NCBI GenBank assembly: GCA_021018815.1
Contig: JAITYX010000146.1
Coordinates: forward strand, 488,033-552,032
Length of the DNA: 64,000 bases
Reading direction: 5' to 3'
Source: Talinum fruticosum
Lineage: Eukaryota; Streptophyta; Magnoliopsida; Caryophyllales; Talinaceae
Below the pieces are notes generated by a model. The model had not been told where the DNA came from and did not search any database. It worked only from the letters and a program-made list of their open reading frames with translations. Below, one piece after another: positions 1-11,340 of this stretch. The position numbers and the translations under genes were made by a program. Numbering within the stretch: position 1 is the stretch's first letter; each line of letters starts with the position of its first letter.

Positions 1-1727
1 GAGATTGCAACTTTCTTTATAATTAATTTATAATTTATGAGTTAATCAATAATTATCGGTCACGATTTCAAATATAAAATTTATACGTTTTCATTTTCCA
101 TTCCAAACTTATTTGGCATTTTTTAAGTATTCTATTAAACAAAAAAAAAAAAAAAGAAGTCAATTTTTCAGATTTTTAGCCATTTAAATCATTCAAATAT
201 ATTGAAACAATTCTAAATTTTAATGATTTTAATACGTGGTCGCACCACAAGATTATTCGAGAATATAGTTGCAAGTGTTTATATTATATATAAAAAATTT
301 AATAATCTATTTATCACTAAATTAATTGATCTAACTTTACCAGTGTCAATGATTTTATCCACACACAAAAAAAAGCGTCAATAATGAATTGATCTTAAAA
401 ACACAAATAAAGAGATTTAAAATAATATAAACACCTACAAACCGATACGTCTCGTATAATAATTTAAGCTTTTATGCATAACATTTTTATAAAAATAGAG
501 CAAATTAAATACAATCTCTTATAAAGATTTGTAAGTGGTCTTAGTCTTTCTTATTTTCAAAGGGTTAAAGACGGTATAAATACAAATTATATTATAAATT
601 CGGGTTTATAAACTGAAACTATCATATATTACACCAAACAATACACATAAATAAGCAGACCGGTTTGAGACCAATGACTCTATCCCACGTGGGAGTGGTA
701 CATAATGTGGAAAAGGTACACGTATCTATCAAAGTATGAGGTAGCTAGTCCTTGAAAATAACACGTAAATACATAATTAAGGTGAAAGGAGATGGAGGTG
801 AGGTTACCTCAATTAGCTTACTCTCTTAGTTTTATCCTATCAAGACTCCAATCAACGTTTCTTTAAGTGGTGACTCCCTCCACTTTGTCCCAATGGAAAT
901 TTGCCATCTGCCACTTGCCATATTTTATTATAATTTTATTTTATAAGGTTTATGGAAGCTTATACATATAGATATAGCTAACTAAATTATATCTATCCCT
1001 ATTTATTTAAAAATATTTATTGTTTTAAAGTAAATTATGATTACGAGGGAAAGAAGAGAAATAACATAGGAAGATTAGATTGTACAATAAAAATCATTGA
1101 GTTTTATCTGGTAAATAATATATTAACAGTTAAGTATATTTATTCGCTTTAATAATGAATATGCATTTGTTTTTCAGTATTCTAAAACTCAAAAAAAAAA
1201 TTTTTTTATGTCACATTTATATTTACAACTTTTTCACTAATATAATTTTATTTATTTCTTATTTTTATTGTTAATAAGTCGCTATCATAGTTACAATATG
1301 TTATTGATAAAATATAAATATTAAAATATAAAAAAAATTTACTACGAGTGTTGACGATAAATTTAAAATGTGCCGTTAAATTTAAGTCACCTAATAATAT
1401 CAAAAGCACCGTTCAAATAATGACGGACTAAATTTTGTTAACATTTATAACTTAATACCTTGTAGAAATCCGAATAATTTTAAATTAAAGGGTGAAAAAA
1501 GGAAAAAGTGGTAAGAGTTTAATTACAAGTAAAATCACAAAGTAAAGATTCATTAATGAAAATAAAGCACTTTAAAACTTTAGAATTTGTTCCTGTCCCA
1601 CTTGTTGGTATTATTCCTCTTTTAATTTTTCTCTCTTTTGGGTACAAAACTTGAGTACTTCCAACTTCTTTGTTTCATGCACTTTAATTTTGTCTTTAAT
1701 TTCAATTGTCTAATCACTCGCAATAAT

Positions 1728-1870
1728 ACAAAGAGCTTATAGCTCAATTGATATAGGAGTCGAGTTTCTACACTCCCTATCAAAGTTTGAATCCTAATGG
1801 ACATAATTTTCTTAATGAAATTTTGTGCGCTCTTGACAGAGCTTTTAATGTGTTCACAATAAAAGGTTAA
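1728..1870 (+). mobile_element. Possible tRNA-derived SINE-like insertion
   Basis: A TAGCTCAATTG block near 1739 resembles a pol III A box. A GTTTGAATCC block near 1785 resembles a B box at tRNA-like spacing (about 35 bp between them). The segment does not fold as a complete tRNA with a proper acceptor stem, so a degraded SINE head is the better reading. No clear 3' tail or target-site duplication was identified; the boundaries are guesses. Confidence 0.35.
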
Positions 1871-2573
1871 ACTATTATAAATATCGGTGTAAGCGTTATT
1901 TAGAACAATAAACTTCATAAAAAGATAACGGCACAATAAAAACTATATTTTGATATATCAAAAAGCCTATATCTACAAACAAAAATGTTTGCTAAATTTC
2001 AAGTATTCTCCTCAATTTGGTGTATTATTTATCCCATCGAATGATTTCCTTAGGCCAATATATTTTTAATTCTTATTATAATTATTAACTAGGAATTTAT
2101 TTTGGACTTGAACAATTCTTCATTTACCAAATCTCCCATTGAAAAATGCATATAAATGGTGCCACGATTAGTGGATTTGCCGAAGACTACACGTTATCAT
2201 TGACCACGAATAAATTGCACCTTATATTAAATTACATTATGCAAGCTGCTTTCAAATGTAATTATCAAAGTGAAATGAGATTAAGGGTATTTAATTAAAT
2301 TATGCATCTGCTAAGTCAGTATGCATAACAATGTCATCGACCTTATCAATATATTACCGCATAAAAACATAATCTAATTTTCTAGATCATATGATCAAGA
2401 CAATTTCAACCTAAACCTAATATTATGTTTATAATTAAACTGAGTAAATAATTAAAGAGTTACACGGTCCGACTAGAATATAGTATTCAACTTAAAAAAG
2501 ATTATGCATATACATATATATTGTATTTTTGATATTTTATTTATTGGTTCATAACATGAATAGAACTCTTTCA

Positions 2574-2622
<49 letters not shown>

Positions 2623-2623
2623 A
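2574..2623. repeat. (CA)n followed by (TA)n microsatellite
   Basis: About 30 bases of alternating CA pass directly into a run of alternating TA. This is a compound dinucleotide repeat in intergenic DNA. Confidence 0.95.
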
Positions 2624-3419
2624 TTTTTTTATTTACGGGACTTAATTTTAAGATTTTATTTAAGGGGATAACTGAGTTTAAGGTATTCCTATGCCAATAA
2701 ATAAACCAATACATATGCACTATATTAAAATTAATGTGATTGACATTTGATAAAAATAATATGACTAGTAATATCAAGTAGTATGTGTTTTTTAATAAGA
2801 TTAGTGAGTTATTCTAATATCAAAATCCTGAATTTTCAATTTACTATATTTTTGGTATGGAATTTTTTTATTGAATAATTAATTGTTAATTTATTTCCAT
2901 GGAAGTACAAAGGGAGTGATTAAAGCATAACATGAATCAAAAGTAACATACCATAATATTAAAATAGTAGTCCTCTGGTATGGTACTTAATTAGTAATTG
3001 ATTTAATTAATTAATTAATAATTAATTAAAGATGGACAAATAAGAAGGTACTTAATTAATTAGTGAAACGTTTTTCTTACAAGTAAAAGTTTGCAAAGCG
3101 TCAGAGATTACGGCATTCCAACCAATCAGAAAGAGGCTGCTAAGGACAATGACTCAAACTAAAGAACTCTTTATATATATATAAAAAAAAAGTGAAAATA
3201 AAAAAAGCAGAAAGTAGCTGATATATCTACTGAACTGAACTACCAATACAAGTGCTTTACGCTTAATCATCTTTCCAGCTCTTGAAATTATATATTACCA
3301 CTTCAAACCAATCAAGTGTGGGTTAGTTAATCAATGCTTTATAGTACGAAAAGAGTCACCACCATTTTCTTTTTATGTTTATTGGATCATTAAATAATAC
3401 ATCATCGGTATTATATTTG

Positions 3420-3610
3420 TTTTAAAATATTTGTTATTTTAAAATTATGAGAGAATACTCAACGAAACACAAAATTCATGATAAACTATATGTCAAGAGA
3501 CCAAGCTGTCATAAAATTTTATTGAAAAATGAAAAAAATTAAAGAAAAAAAGAGAGAAAAATAATTAATAAGGATAAAATTGCTAAATTAGTCACTAATA
3601 CATGGTGAAA
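3420..3610 (+). mobile_element. Degenerate Stowaway-like MITE, copy 1
   Basis: This segment aligns by eye along most of its length with segments at 57.59-57.74 kb (same strand) and 39.90-40.18 kb (opposite strand). Shared blocks include an ATATTTGTTATTTT-like head, TTTTATTGAAAAATGAA and AATTAATAAGGATAAAAT. The 40-kb copy ends in the ATGGAGGGAG motif typical of Stowaway (Tc1/mariner) MITEs. This copy has lost recognisable termini, so its limits are approximate. Confidence 0.45.
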
Positions 3611-6005
3611 AGGGCGGTAAAATAGAACATACATGCATGGAGTGTGGAATGTAATGCAAGCATTGGGAAGTAAATACTAATTTAACGGTAAGGGGGAGAA
3701 CAAATTTTACAAAACGTGAGGATTTTGACCCGTAAAAATTTATATACTTATTTTAATAAATAAAGATTAAAGTTTATAGAACACATGGTTTAGCAGCTAA
3801 TTAAAATAAAGCAGCAATAGTTTATGGTGAATTATGAGTGGGTCATAGGCATTATTAAGAGTGAAAATAATTGACTCACATGATCGATATGTTGGAAATT
3901 TGGCCCATTTCAATTTTCCAATATTACGGCTCAAAAACTTCCTAATTCATTGACTTCACTCTTATGCCTCACGTGCTTAAATAATATTATTCCATTGCAC
4001 CCGCAAACCATATTTTTTTCACTTTTTAATTCGTTAATATATACTTTTTTTTTGTTGTCAATTTTAATAACTTTGACCATATCAACATTTTGATGAATTA
4101 TGATAAAAAAATTTACCTTTATAGGTTTTAATATGTATATTTGAGTCGTTTTTAAATTTAAACGAAAATTTCTTTCATTTTTAAACTACATTGCGACGAT
4201 GGGTTTAGAAATAAAGAGATTTTATAGTGATACTTGAATGTATTAAGAAAAGAAAATCTAAATTTTAGAGACTGAAATATTTCATATGCAATTTTTGAGA
4301 AAACAATAATCAAAATGATTTTTTTATTAACCATGAAAAGTTAAATTATGAGAGGCGTACAAGAATATAGAGAATAATAATATTACTAAATCCAACAAAT
4401 ATATCAAAATTTGTACATTAATTAATATATTATTAATTTTAAAAAATAGGAGCAAAGAAAACTGAAAAAGGAAGAGACAGAGTGTATGTATAATAATGTT
4501 ATACAGAGCTAGTAGTAGTAATCCAATAACCACTTTGGATAATTTCAACAATACATACATTAATCAGTTACATACGCATACATAAGCTGCAATTAGGTGT
4601 TTGATTCCTCAGGAGGGGCTAATTAATTAATTAATTAATTGCCTTTACTTTATCAATTCAACTGTTTGGTTATAAACTAAAGTAATGGTAATTAATTAAT
4701 TGGATTTGGGCCTAAGTAACCAACTTTAATCCAACTGATTTCTTTGCCAATGACAATCCTCAAATATGCTTGCTAATTTCGTAGTATTATTTTTCTCCAT
4801 CATTTTGGGATAATTAGCATCTCATTAACACCAATCACTTTTTCTTATTCATATATAATTTTTTTTTGGGTTCAAACGAGCCACAAAAAATAGTACGGTA
4901 TAACAAGGGAGGAAAAACCGTACATAAAATTTAATCTACTTCAAATATCAGTCTTAACTATTAGGTCAATACTTCATTAATTTCTTATCTATATATGTTA
5001 AGTTCATTATTAGATATATTTTTTTAATCTTTTGGGCTTCAAACATGAAAATTGGGATCGATATGATGGTAAGTAATGGGCCATAATGCGATAAACAGGA
5101 TATACTACAACGGCCCAAACTGGTCCTTTTCTGGATCAATCCTTGGACCCTGGTTCTTTTTATTACAACAAAATTAATAAAACAGTTACTTTTAAATAAT
5201 TTTTGGTTTGTAATTGTAATTGTAATTGTAATTGTGATTGAGAACATGGAACGAGTGATTTGAAATCCTACGTATGGAAACGGAACTAGTTGAAAATAAA
5301 AGACTTAATCTTCACTGTATATCAAGAAACCCTCTTATGTTAGATTATTTTATGGCGATATATTATATATTTTTGTATAATTTCTTTCTAACGCCTTATA
5401 TAATTATATTTTTGATGAAATTACTAAGAAAAAGGGTTCAGTCATAAATTAAAGTTGATTATTTTAAATATGAATTCATTCCCAAATATCCCTCGATTTA
5501 CTTTTTCAAGTACATATATACGAAACCATGATATAAATAATACAAATTTACATTTTTAAAGAGTATATTAACGTTACACAAACATGGTCTTAATAAATCA
5601 GTCATATATTATAAGATAATAATAATTTAAATATAACTCACATGTGGTTAGAATTTAACCATGGTAAAGGTCTCAACCAATGAAAAGAAAAAGGTTTGGA
5701 CCTTGAGTTTATACATGAGTACAAAAATCTTTAAAAGGTAGCAAGGCTCCCATAAAATACACTTCCCATTTTATTTTATAAGAATTTTAGAAGAAAGTGA
5801 CTTCTTTCTTGAGATGAGAAATTGTGTAGGTTTTATTTTTTGACAATTAGCCCCAAGGAAAGGGGATATTTTTTTTGATTTGGGGAAAAGAAAGGGGCAA
5901 AACAGAAAAACAATGGTGATGGAGGTTTTCTCTGACCATGGTGGCATGTGATTCAAATTTCAGCGGCTTTCTCTCGCCATCTCTCGCACTTGCTTCTCCC
6001 GCGAG

Positions 6006-6946
6006 GTAAATCCCCAATTTGTTTACTATAATTCGAATTTCACGCCCTCACTCTTTTAGAAACGCCAAAGTTGCTTCCCCGTTTATGTCGAGCAGTACTG
6101 ATCCTAGGGTTTCGATTAGGGTTAGACCAGTTATTCTATCGTGGTACCTTAGTTTACTGGGACTATAATTGGGGTTAATTGATGCATTCATTTACTGGGT
6201 GTTTGTTCTGAGGTCAAGTCATTTGGGTTTTGCTGATCTTTTTATGATTTCTTTTTTAAAAAATTTGCTCAGTCTGTCATTTGGGTAATATTGTCAGTGT
6301 GGTTACATTGCACAGACGTGATTTTGGAATTCTATATTGAACTCTTTGTTTCAATGGATTGTAAGGTTATGTTTTACTGAATGATTGATGTTGTTCTGAC
6401 ATTAATTTTGCTGTTTGGGTTTGGCAGTATTTACGTTTGTACAGTTGTACTGAGTCTTTCTTTTCAGTTTGTTAACTGCTTATATGCTCGTTTACATTCT
6501 AAGTTCCACCTGTTACATACGCTTCCTGATAGTTTTATGCCAGCCTCGAGCGCGTTTTTGTTAATTGAACTCTACGTTTCAGTCCAAAGTACCTCCTATT
6601 GCTGAATCATTGTGGTAATTGTTCTAGTGTTGACCCAGACCTACTATCCGATATTTTCTTGTAGTAGGATGTAATCTAACATCAAGCGGAACTAAAAAGA
6701 GATTGTCTTTGGAATGTTATTATCACTTATTTGCTTTGTGTTGGTCGGTTGCTATTTCACTATTTTGTATAATACTTAGTTAATATCTGTTTAAGAAAGA
6801 GTTTGGCATTTTAGTTTTGTTTCTACAGTATTCCCCCCTCCTGAGAGATCTTTGTTACGTCTCTGTTGAAGTCTTGCCCCTTTAGGTTATTCTTCTTTGA
6901 AAGTTTGGGAAAGCTTGTTCATTTTTGTTACATTTTATGCACTTAG
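6006..6946 (+). other. Probable 5'-leader intron of the J-protein gene
   Basis: The leader reads GCGAG followed by GTAAAT, a good donor, at 6006. A TTTTATGCACTTAG acceptor ends at 6946, about 100 bases before the ATG at 7053. The intervening 0.94 kb is T-rich and lacks a conserved frame, as expected of a plant leader intron. The transcription start is probably just upstream of about 5.96 kb. Inferred from splice consensus only. Confidence 0.5.
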
Positions 6947-7052
6947 GATTTGGTGATTTAGACAAAAGTCGCAAAACTCACAAGCTGCTAGAATTGGTGA
7001 CAGTGTTGCATACATACTTATTGACTTGTATAAGAAGGGGCATTGAGAAATT

Positions 7053-9242
7053 ATGGATTGCAACAAAGATGATGCAATCAAGGCCAAGGGGATTGCAGAG
7101 AGGAAATTTACTGCTAAAGATATAGCTGGTGCCAAAAATTTGCACTTAAGGCACAGGCTTTGTATCCTGGCCTGGAGGGCATCACCCAGATGTTGGCGAC
7201 TCTTGATGTATATGCTAATGCGGAGAACCAAATATATGGGGAGGCAGATTGGTATGGCATACTTGGCGTGACTCCACAAGCAGATGATGATGCTATCAGG
7301 AAGCAATATAGAAAGCTTGCTCTTATGCTACATCCTGACAAAAACAAATCTATTGGAGCTGAGGGAGCATTTAAGTTTATTTCAGAAGCATGGAGCTTGT
7401 TATCTGACAAAAATAAGAGAGCTGCCTACGATGTGAAAAGGAATGCTAAGGTTTTTCCTCCCAAATCTAAACCTCCTTCAGAGAATTCATCTGTGCCACC
7501 TGGTAGTAATGGGTTTTACAACTTTACCAAAACTGCCACATCTAATGCCAAAGTTAATAAAAACACCTCCCGTGCCAATGGCTCTTCTGCTTCTGTTTCA
7601 ACTAATAAGGCACATCGTACCTTTTGGACTGTCTGCCACAGATGCAAAATGCAGTACGAGTATCTTAGAACTTATCTTAACCATAATTTGCTCTGCCCCA
7701 ATTGTAATCAGCCCTTTTTTGCCATAGAGACACCACCACCTGTTTCAAATGGTTCTAGGTCATCAAAACCCTGGAATACTGCCCCACAGTACACTCACCA
7801 GGAATCGAGAAAGAAGAGCAGTACTAATGTTGGACATAATACAGATAACTTTCAGTGGACTCCTTTCTCAGGAGCTGCTGGCGCCACATCTGTTGCTCAA
7901 GCTGCTAATGTGGTTCAGCAGACATATGAGAAAGTGAAAAGAGTGCGTGAGGAAGCACAAGCAGCCAAAAACGAGAAAAGGCTGCAAAACGGAAAAGCTA
8001 CACCTCTGAAAATATGGCTGGTCCATCTACTGAGAAGAAGAGAACAGTGAGTGAGGATATGGGCATCAATGGTAACCAGGTGGTCCCTGGAGCCGCAGGA
8101 TCTAGCATGGCAAGGCAGGGTAACGCTGATTCAATTCAGACAGGCAGAGCCAGCAGATTCAACAGTAACCGGGAACTAACTCAGGTTGAATTGCGGAATA
8201 TACTGATAGTCAAAGCTAGAAATGAAATTAGCAAAAAGTAAGTGAATGGAATTCAGGTAGTATGGTGGGAAGTGCTGCTCAGAAGGAGAAAGTGATGGAG
8301 AAAGTGCTTGAAAAGGACAAAACCATAAATGTTGAAGTAAATGGAGACTCGCATGATCAGGAGTCTAGTAGGGCATCTAATACTGGTCATGGGCAAAATG
8401 CCAGTGTTTCTGTTGCAGCTAAGGAGATGTTGGACAGACTTTCAATCCCCGTTCCTGACCCAGACTTCTATGATTTTGACAAGGATAGGACTGAAAGAGC
8501 CTTTGCAGAGAATCAAGTGTGGGCTGTATATGACAATGATGATGGGATGCCTCGATACTATGCAATGATCCATAGTGTAATCTCTCGAGATCCATTTAGG
8601 GTACGACTAAGTTGGCTTAATTCGAAAACAAATGCAGAATTGGGGCCTCTAAATCGGGCCAATTCTGGCTTTTCCAAAACTTGTGGAGACTTTCGGCAAG
8701 GCAGACATGAAAAGTATGATAGTTTGAATTGCTTTTCACATAAGGTTAGATGGACAAAAGGCAGTCGTGGAGTCATCCGAATCTTTCCAAGGAAGGGGGA
8801 TGTGTGGGCACTATATAGGAACTGGTCTCCTGATTGGGACGAGTTCACATTAGATGAAGTAAGATGCAAGTATGAAATGGTGGAAGTACTACAAGATTAT
8901 GATGAACAACTAGGATTAGTAGTTATTCCATTGGTCAAAGTTGCTGGCTATAAGGCAGTATTTCACCAACATTTGGATCCGAAACAAGCGAGGAGAATCC
9001 CCAAGGAGGAGATATTTCGGTTTTCTTATCAAGTGCCTTCCCATTTGATTTCTGGTCAAGAAGCTGCCAATTGTCCTAAGGGGTGTCTGGAGTTGGATCC
9101 AGCTGCTCTTCCGGTTGAATTTCTACAGGTCATAGCCGATGTCAAGGAGGAAGATACCAAAAATCAGGCATGTCAGCTCGGAGAAGTTACAAATAATGGT
9201 TTTGAGAAGCCAACTGATGGAGAGACGTCCCCTAGATACTGA
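7053..9242 (+). CDS. J-domain protein with C-terminal DUF3444; frame broken by three -1 homopolymer indels
   Basis: This is a single-exon plant DnaJ-like protein. About 730 residues are predicted once three missing bases are allowed for. It begins MDCNKDDAIKAKGIAE, the usual start of this family. A J domain follows (about residues 65-130), with the HPD motif that stimulates Hsp70 ATPase in ALMLHPDKNK. Next comes a Cys-x2-Cys...Cys-x2-Cys zinc-like segment (CHRCKMQYEY...CPNCNQPF), then a polar linker. A DUF3444 domain occupies roughly the last 260 residues (FYDFDKDR, NQVWAVYD, GDVWALYRNW). The frame shifts at A5 runs 7134-7138, 7967-7971 and 8233-8237. Six A at each site restores an unbroken, family-like protein. 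J-proteins recruit Hsp70; the role of DUF3444 is not established. The last 20 residues are poorly conserved, so the stop is less certain than the start. Confidence 0.9.
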
Positions 9243-11190
9243 GAGAACAGAGGAAGCAACAGAGAACAGAACCACAGGCAGCAAATTGTTGGGATTGCAA
9301 CTTAATTCAGCTGAACTTGAAACAAAAAGACGGAGAATGTTCAAGAAAGCTAATTTCTTGAATTGTGCGTCAATAATACAACAGTGGAGTTGAAGAGCTT
9401 CTTCTTCCTGCAAATTTGGTTGCAATCAGTTTGATGTTCTTTGGCCTGCATGGTATCGGAACCTGGCAGGATCTTGCAGTTTTACCGTTTGTACAAGTCA
9501 TATAGAGAAGAAACAGAAACATCATATACTGCAGCTCGAAAACAGAAAGATGCGACATTACGTTTTCAATGTTCTTCAATCTCAGATGGGGAAACTCACT
9601 TATACACCAATATAAATCACGGCGATTCTGTATACTATTCTACGAGAGTTGGTGATACATTTTCTCGGTTAGCAACCAATCCCCCCTCCCTCTCCCCTTT
9701 AACCTTGTAGGGGTCCTTTACAAATAGATTGTTGTACTCTTTAATTAGTTCTGAACTGGTTTTGTATTTTTCTTATTTTATCAATGATTATTTTAACTTC
9801 ATTTAAATGACTGATTGTTTGGAGAAAAAATTTAAAATCAAGAGTTAATGATTGATCTATTATTTCATTGGGAATAGCAAAACCTAACCTAAATTTAGCC
9901 TTGTTGACTTCTTCTTCATTAATATTTTGCCCACCTTTTGTCCTCGAAAGAGTCCCTTCCACGTTATTAAATTTCAAAGTATGACTTTTGCATGTAGATG
10001 CAAAAACTCTCTTAATGTGGAATAATTCCGACTTATCCACTTAAATTGTCACGTTAATGTTGAATCAGATCAAATCGGGTTTGACATTAAGTATTAATTT
10101 CACATTGGGGCTAATGAGGCCCAACTCTCTATGTGAAAGGTAAATCCAAGATTACATGTGAAATATCTATTTTATCCCTCATTCATGAGTCCTATAAATA
10201 CTAACCCTTTCATACACAAAAAAGAATAAAAAGTTATATTCATTACACAAATATCTTAAGAGAGGATATACTTTGTTCTTTCTAGTAGAATCTATAATCA
10301 TCTTGAACCTATGCTGCCATAACCTTCATAAAAATTTCATATTTATTTAGACATTTTCAAAGGTTTGAACTTTTGGACTAAGAAACCGATCTTCTTCAAA
10401 GATTGGAGCTTTGCTCATCCTTAATATTCCCTCTTCGACTATAAGTTTCGGAGGGGTGTTCCCTGGAACCAACCCCTGGGTGTGCCTTTGTGTAGGTTAG
10501 GAACACGCCGAGCGAAACACATGACCATATGAGCCTCCCACGAGGGTAAGTCCACTTCTCCGAATCATCAAACAAATCATCATCTAAGTTTCTTCAGAAA
10601 AATCTCTCACTACTACGTAACTCATAAAAAACCTTATTATATACCCAATATATTCCCAAAAATACATGTAATACTTTTGAAATTCAATATTGTTCAAAAA
10701 CATTTTTACAACTGCTATTTCTAAGAAAAAAACATGCCTAGGAAATTCTCTTCTCTTGTTTTTTTTAAATTATTGTAAAGAAAATATAAGGGCAAAATGT
10801 ATAGAATTTTTTTATCTAAAAACACTAACCACATAGTATAAATTTACCAATCGAGTTAATTGATATCCGTAAAAAATTTTATTCTCCATTGTACAATAAT
10901 ATCACCTCCACCAAAATCTTATAAATTCCAACTATTTGCAATTAGTTTATATGAAATTTTTTATTTTTTTCCCCGTTTTTAGTTCGTTGTATTTAAGGTT
11001 GATATTACGAGGTGATTAAAAAAACAGATTGACATTACTTATTCCACGCGTTTATAAAAGACTGATGACGTGGCATCCACGTAGACATGCTATCCACCAA
11101 TGAAATAACGCCGCGTCATGCCGTTGACGTTTCAGACTTTGTTCATCAGCAAGCTCTTGTTAATATAAGTAGCACCTGACGCCTCAGATT
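9243..11190. other. 3' flank of J-protein gene, then intergenic DNA
   Basis: The first few hundred bases are probably 3' UTR. At 10.1-10.56 kb a CCTATAAATAC TATA-like box is followed by a stretch reading GGAGGGGTGTTCCCTGGAACC. That arrangement resembles the promoter and R/U5 part of a plant LTR, but I find no matching second LTR or primer-binding site, so no element is called. The last few hundred bases should hold the RAMP4 promoter. Confidence 0.5.

Positions 11191-11195
<5 letters not shown>

Positions 11196-11221
<26 letters not shown>
11196..11221. repeat. (GA)n microsatellite in RAMP4 leader
   Basis: A run of GA dinucleotides lies about 120 bases upstream of the RAMP4 start codon, probably in its 5' UTR. 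A CT run opens intron 1 on the other side of the ATG. GA/CT tracts next to plant start codons are common. Confidence 0.9.
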
Positions 11222-11227
<6 letters not shown>

Positions 11228-11340
11228 ATTTGATCGCCATTCAATTCCTCGTTTGGCCGAAGAGAGTAATCCTCCTCCCCCTTTCCGTACAATTCCCTTT
11301 CGGACTCGTTTCTCGCCGTCCGCCACAACTCTTCACAAAC

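Larger units (their letters stand above)
1..5940. other. Gene-free AT-rich intergenic region
   Basis: No reading frame here shows protein-family similarity, and the longest ORFs are AT-rich chance frames. The stretch holds short A/T runs, a CA/TA microsatellite near 2.58-2.62 kb, a possible SINE-like insertion near 1.73 kb, a Stowaway-like MITE copy near 3.4-3.6 kb and a short TGTAAT hexanucleotide run near 5.21-5.24 kb. The last few hundred bases probably carry the promoter of the J-protein gene that follows. Confidence 0.7.

Noticed and set aside
1738..1800. tRNA gene
   Set aside because: A- and B-box-like blocks are present, but no acceptor stem or credible anticodon arm closes a cloverleaf.
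7053..9242. J-protein gene as a decayed pseudogene or a programmed-frameshift gene
   Set aside because: Three identical one-base run contractions, no nonsense changes and full domain conservation fit sequencing error better; plant nuclear genes are not known to need three programmed shifts.
10100..10560. LTR retrotransposon
   Set aside because: TATA-like and GGAGGGGTGTTCCC features look LTR-like, but no paired LTR, primer-binding site, polypurine tract or gag/pol was found.
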